Origin: Spirochaetia bacterium | GTDB lineage: Bacteria > Spirochaetota > Spirochaetia > DSM-16054 > Sediminispirochaetaceae | Direction: 5' to 3' | DNA length: 64,000 nt | NCBI GenBank assembly: GCA_021736475.1 | Contig: JAIPFV010000002.1 | Span: 1-64,000, forward strand | Part shown: in pieces, positions 61,855 through 64,000 of the stretch | Layout: every line of letters begins with the position of its first letter | Position numbering within the stretch: position 1 is the first letter of the stretch | Notes under the pieces: model-generated | Told to the model about the DNA's origin: nothing | Database searches by the model: none | What the model saw: only the letters and a program-made list of their open reading frames with translations | Position numbers and translations under genes: made by a program

Positions 61855-63957
61855 TCATGACTGCTGTACCTGGGTATCCAGGACTATCTCTCCCAGACCT
61901 TCCGTTGTTATATCCGCGACTACCTCCGGTACTGATAAAACCGCGATATCGGGTATATCACGCTCCAGGCTCTGTCGAACCAACTTTCGGGCAGCCTCGG
62001 AGCAGAGCATTACCGGCATATACCCCAACTGTTGTACCTGATGTACTGCATTGGTTGCAGCATTGATCCACGCCCGGTGCTTCTCAGGCTCCAGAGATGC
62101 AATCGGTCCCTGAGCCGTTTCGACCCGTGAATCAATGATCTCTTGCTCAAGCTCCGGATTGATAGTCAATACCCGCAACACACGATTCTCATCGGCATAC
62201 TGAAGACAAATCTGTCGCCCCAGGGCTTGCCGGGCTTTTTCCCCTAAAAAGGTTACGTTGTTGGAAACTGGTGCGTAATCGGCTAAGGTCTCCAGTATGG
62301 GCACCATATTACGGATTGAAACCCGTTCCTGCAATAAGCCTTGCAATACTTTCTGCATTTCTCCCAAAGACAATGATTTATTTACATCGTCCACAACCGC
62401 CGGGTAGTTATCACGCAGGGTATCCAGAATTGACTTCACTTCCTGACGTCCAAGCATTTCGTGGGCGTGTCTCTTAATGATTTCTGTGAGATGAGTAGCA
62501 ATAATTGACGGGCTGTCGACAACCGTATAACCTGACCGTTCAGCCTCTTCACGATGGTCTTCATCAATCCACAGGGCCGGCAAACCAAAGGCGGGGTCGG
62601 TTGCCTTGTCACCTTCAATTTCCTCGCTTACATCTCCCGGATTGATAGCCAGGTAGAAGCCGGTTTTCAGCTTAGCCCGGCCTACTTCAACTCCCTTTAT
62701 CTTTACGCTGTATTCGCTTGGTTCCAGACGCATATTATCTATTATTCTTATTCGCGGCACTACTAAGCCAAGTTCCAGGGCGGATTCACGGCGTATACGG
62801 GTAATCCGGTCCAGCAGCTCCGCACCTTGGTCTTTATCAACCAGCGGGATCAACCCGTATCCAAGTTCCAAGGAAAGTGGATCCAAGGGCACTATTGGAG
62901 ATACATCCTGGGGTTCTTCCTCCGGAGTAGCTGCTTCTTCTGCCTCTCTAGCCGTTCTTTGTGCCGCCACCTGCTTACTGGAGAGCCGGTAGGCTAGATA
63001 TCCAATTAGCAGTGCAAGAGGAACCAAAACCAAAGTAGGAAAGCCAGGTAAAAATGCAAGAAACAGCAGAAAAAATGAGGCAATCCAATAAACCCGCGAG
63101 TGCTGGCTGAACTGCTCTGAAACGTCCGAACCAAAGGTTCCATCCGAGATTGCCCTGGTTACTATTAGACCGGTAGCAGTGGAAATAAACAGAGCTGGAA
63201 ACTGGGTAACCAAACCGTCACCGACGGTTAAGGAGACGTAGGTATTGGCTGCCAGACCGATAGATTCTCCGTGAATGGTAGTTCCGACAATCAGACCTCC
63301 GACTATATTTATAGCGGTGATCAAAATACCAACCTTTACGTTTCCCGAAACAAACTTCGAAGCACCATCCATTGCACCGTAGAAGTCAACCTCCCGCTGC
63401 AGGTCGTTTTTCTGTCGGGTGGCCTCTTCTTCAGTCAATGAGCCGGAATTGTAGGCGGCTTCAATTGCCATCTGCTTACCGGGCAGTGCATCCAGGGTAA
63501 ATCGTGCAGCTACCTCCGCAACTCGGGTCGCGCCCTTGGTAATAACAATAAACTGCACCGAGATCAAAATGATAAATATAATAAATCCAATGACAAGCCC
63601 TTCGGTTCCCGAAGTACCGACCACAAACGTCGCGAAAGCTTTTACGATCTTACCTTCAAACTCACTGCCTTGAGAGAGAATTAGACGGGTAGAGCTTACA
63701 TTTAAGGCTAATCCAAACACCGTTGAAAGCAAAAGGAGAGTCGGGAATACTGAGAACTCCAACGCTCGGCGGGTATAGAGAACGATCAATATTACCAGTA
63801 AACTGAATACCAGGTTTGAGGCCATCAGTAAATCCAGCATGAATGCCGGAAGGGGTATTAGCATCATAGCTATAACGGCAATTACACCAACCGCAACCAT
63901 AATATCGCTTCTTCCGTTCAGGAGCGAACCCCGTAATGTGCCGGAAATATCAGCCAT
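61855..63957 (-). CDS. flhA: Flagellar export apparatus protein FlhA
   Basis: Inner-membrane export gate of the flagellar type III system. 700 aa, full length. Eight N-terminal membrane helices (from ALMMLIPLPAFMLDLLM-like hydrophobic blocks; VIGFIIFIILISVQFIVITKGA is one), the FHIPEP-type loop region with RVAEVAARFTLDALPGKQMAIE then A, and a long cytoplasmic domain (PLDPLSLELGYGLI onward). AAGGAG lies 5 bases before the ATG at 63957. First visible gene of the flagellar operon; flhB would be expected upstream, off the right edge. Confidence 0.97.
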   Translation of the reverse strand: MADISGTLRGSLLNGRSDIMVAVGVIAVIAMMLIPLPAFMLDLLMASNLVFSLLVILIVLYTRRALEFSVFPTLLLLSTVFGLALNVSSTRLILSQGSEFEGKIVKAFATFVVGTSGTEGLVIGFIIFIILISVQFIVITKGATRVAEVAARFTLDALPGKQMAIEAAYNSGSLTEEEATRQKNDLQREVDFYGAMDGASKFVSGNVKVGILITAINIVGGLIVGTTIHGESIGLAANTYVSLTVGDGLVTQFPALFISTATGLIVTRAISDGTFGSDVSEQFSQHSRVYWIASFFLLFLAFLPGFPTLVLVPLALLIGYLAYRLSSKQVAAQRTAREAEEAATPEEEPQDVSPIVPLDPLSLELGYGLIPLVDKDQGAELLDRITRIRRESALELGLVVPRIRIIDNMRLEPSEYSVKIKGVEVGRAKLKTGFYLAINPGDVSEEIEGDKATDPAFGLPALWIDEDHREEAERSGYTVVDSPSIIATHLTEIIKRHAHEMLGRQEVKSILDTLRDNYPAVVDDVNKSLSLGEMQKVLQGLLQERVSIRNMVPILETLADYAPVSNNVTFLGEKARQALGRQICLQYADENRVLRVLTINPELEQEIIDSRVETAQGPIASLEPEKHRAWINAATNAVHQVQQLGYMPVMLCSEAARKLVRQSLERDIPDIAVLSVPEVVADITTEGLGEIVLDTQVQQS

Positions 63958-64000
63958 TATAATCTCCTTGAATCTGTATACAATACTTCACTTACGATAC

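Noticed and set aside
1-64000. Insertion sequences, prophage, CRISPR, rRNA or tRNA genes
   Set aside because: No transposase, integrase, phage or cas motifs, no regularly spaced repeats beyond those listed, and the gaps between genes are too short or lack cloverleaf-type sequence.

Overview
The window looks like a piece of a spirochaete chromosome, most like a free-living, fermentative member of the Spirochaetaceae. Evidence: a flhA-flhF-flhG-sigma28-FapA flagellar run of the Treponema/Spirochaeta type, a long pyrophosphate-type phosphofructokinase, acetate kinase, and the murC-yicC-cmk-rpoZ-miaA arrangement. By eye the G+C is near 50% and even throughout. Genes are tightly packed with many 1-4 nt and longer overlaps. 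I see no insertion sequence, prophage, CRISPR array, rRNA or tRNA. The species cannot be named from the sequence alone.

Left part (1-13 kb). A 5' fragment of cysS diverges from murB, followed by mgtE. A predicted exported protein is convergent with mgtE. Then come ackA (+) and a minus-strand run of acyl-CoA ligase, DAHP synthase and a DJ-1 family protein, followed by asnS (+) and the manA-yaiI pair (-).

Central metabolism (13-31 kb). galT-galK-pfp form a sugar-entry operon closed by a clear terminator. A minus-strand operon holds a second acyl-CoA ligase, an exported transglutaminase-like protein and an iron-type alcohol dehydrogenase. bpt diverges from hisD-folC-hisC. A macrodomain protein, an RqcH/NFACT protein, a Memo protein, an AMMECR1 protein and an unknown membrane protein follow on the plus strand.

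31-51 kb. A minus operon murC-yicC-cmk-rpoZ-miaA-fecR-like; glgC (+); a minus operon of a lipoprotein, bifunctional Nnr, two membrane proteins and a Nudix hydrolase; secA (+) facing a LysM/M23 peptidase; then lepB-PBP-Maf (+), a cell-envelope and flagellin-modification group.

51-64 kb. One long minus-strand motility operon: flhA, flhF, flhG, an acidic membrane protein, sigma28, FapA, two small proteins, an Hsp70, a J-domain/HEAT protein and a CheA-like kinase. The Hsp70/J pair inside this operon is its oddest part.

The most interesting non-coding signal is a 66-69 nt two-hairpin element present three times on the plus strand (26252, 36595, 50824). Stems are conserved, loops vary, and one base pair covaries. 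Two copies end right at the ribosome-binding site of the next gene (macrodomain gene, glgC). The third is followed by an intrinsic terminator and no gene. It is either a cis-acting RNA family or a REP/MITE-like repeat.
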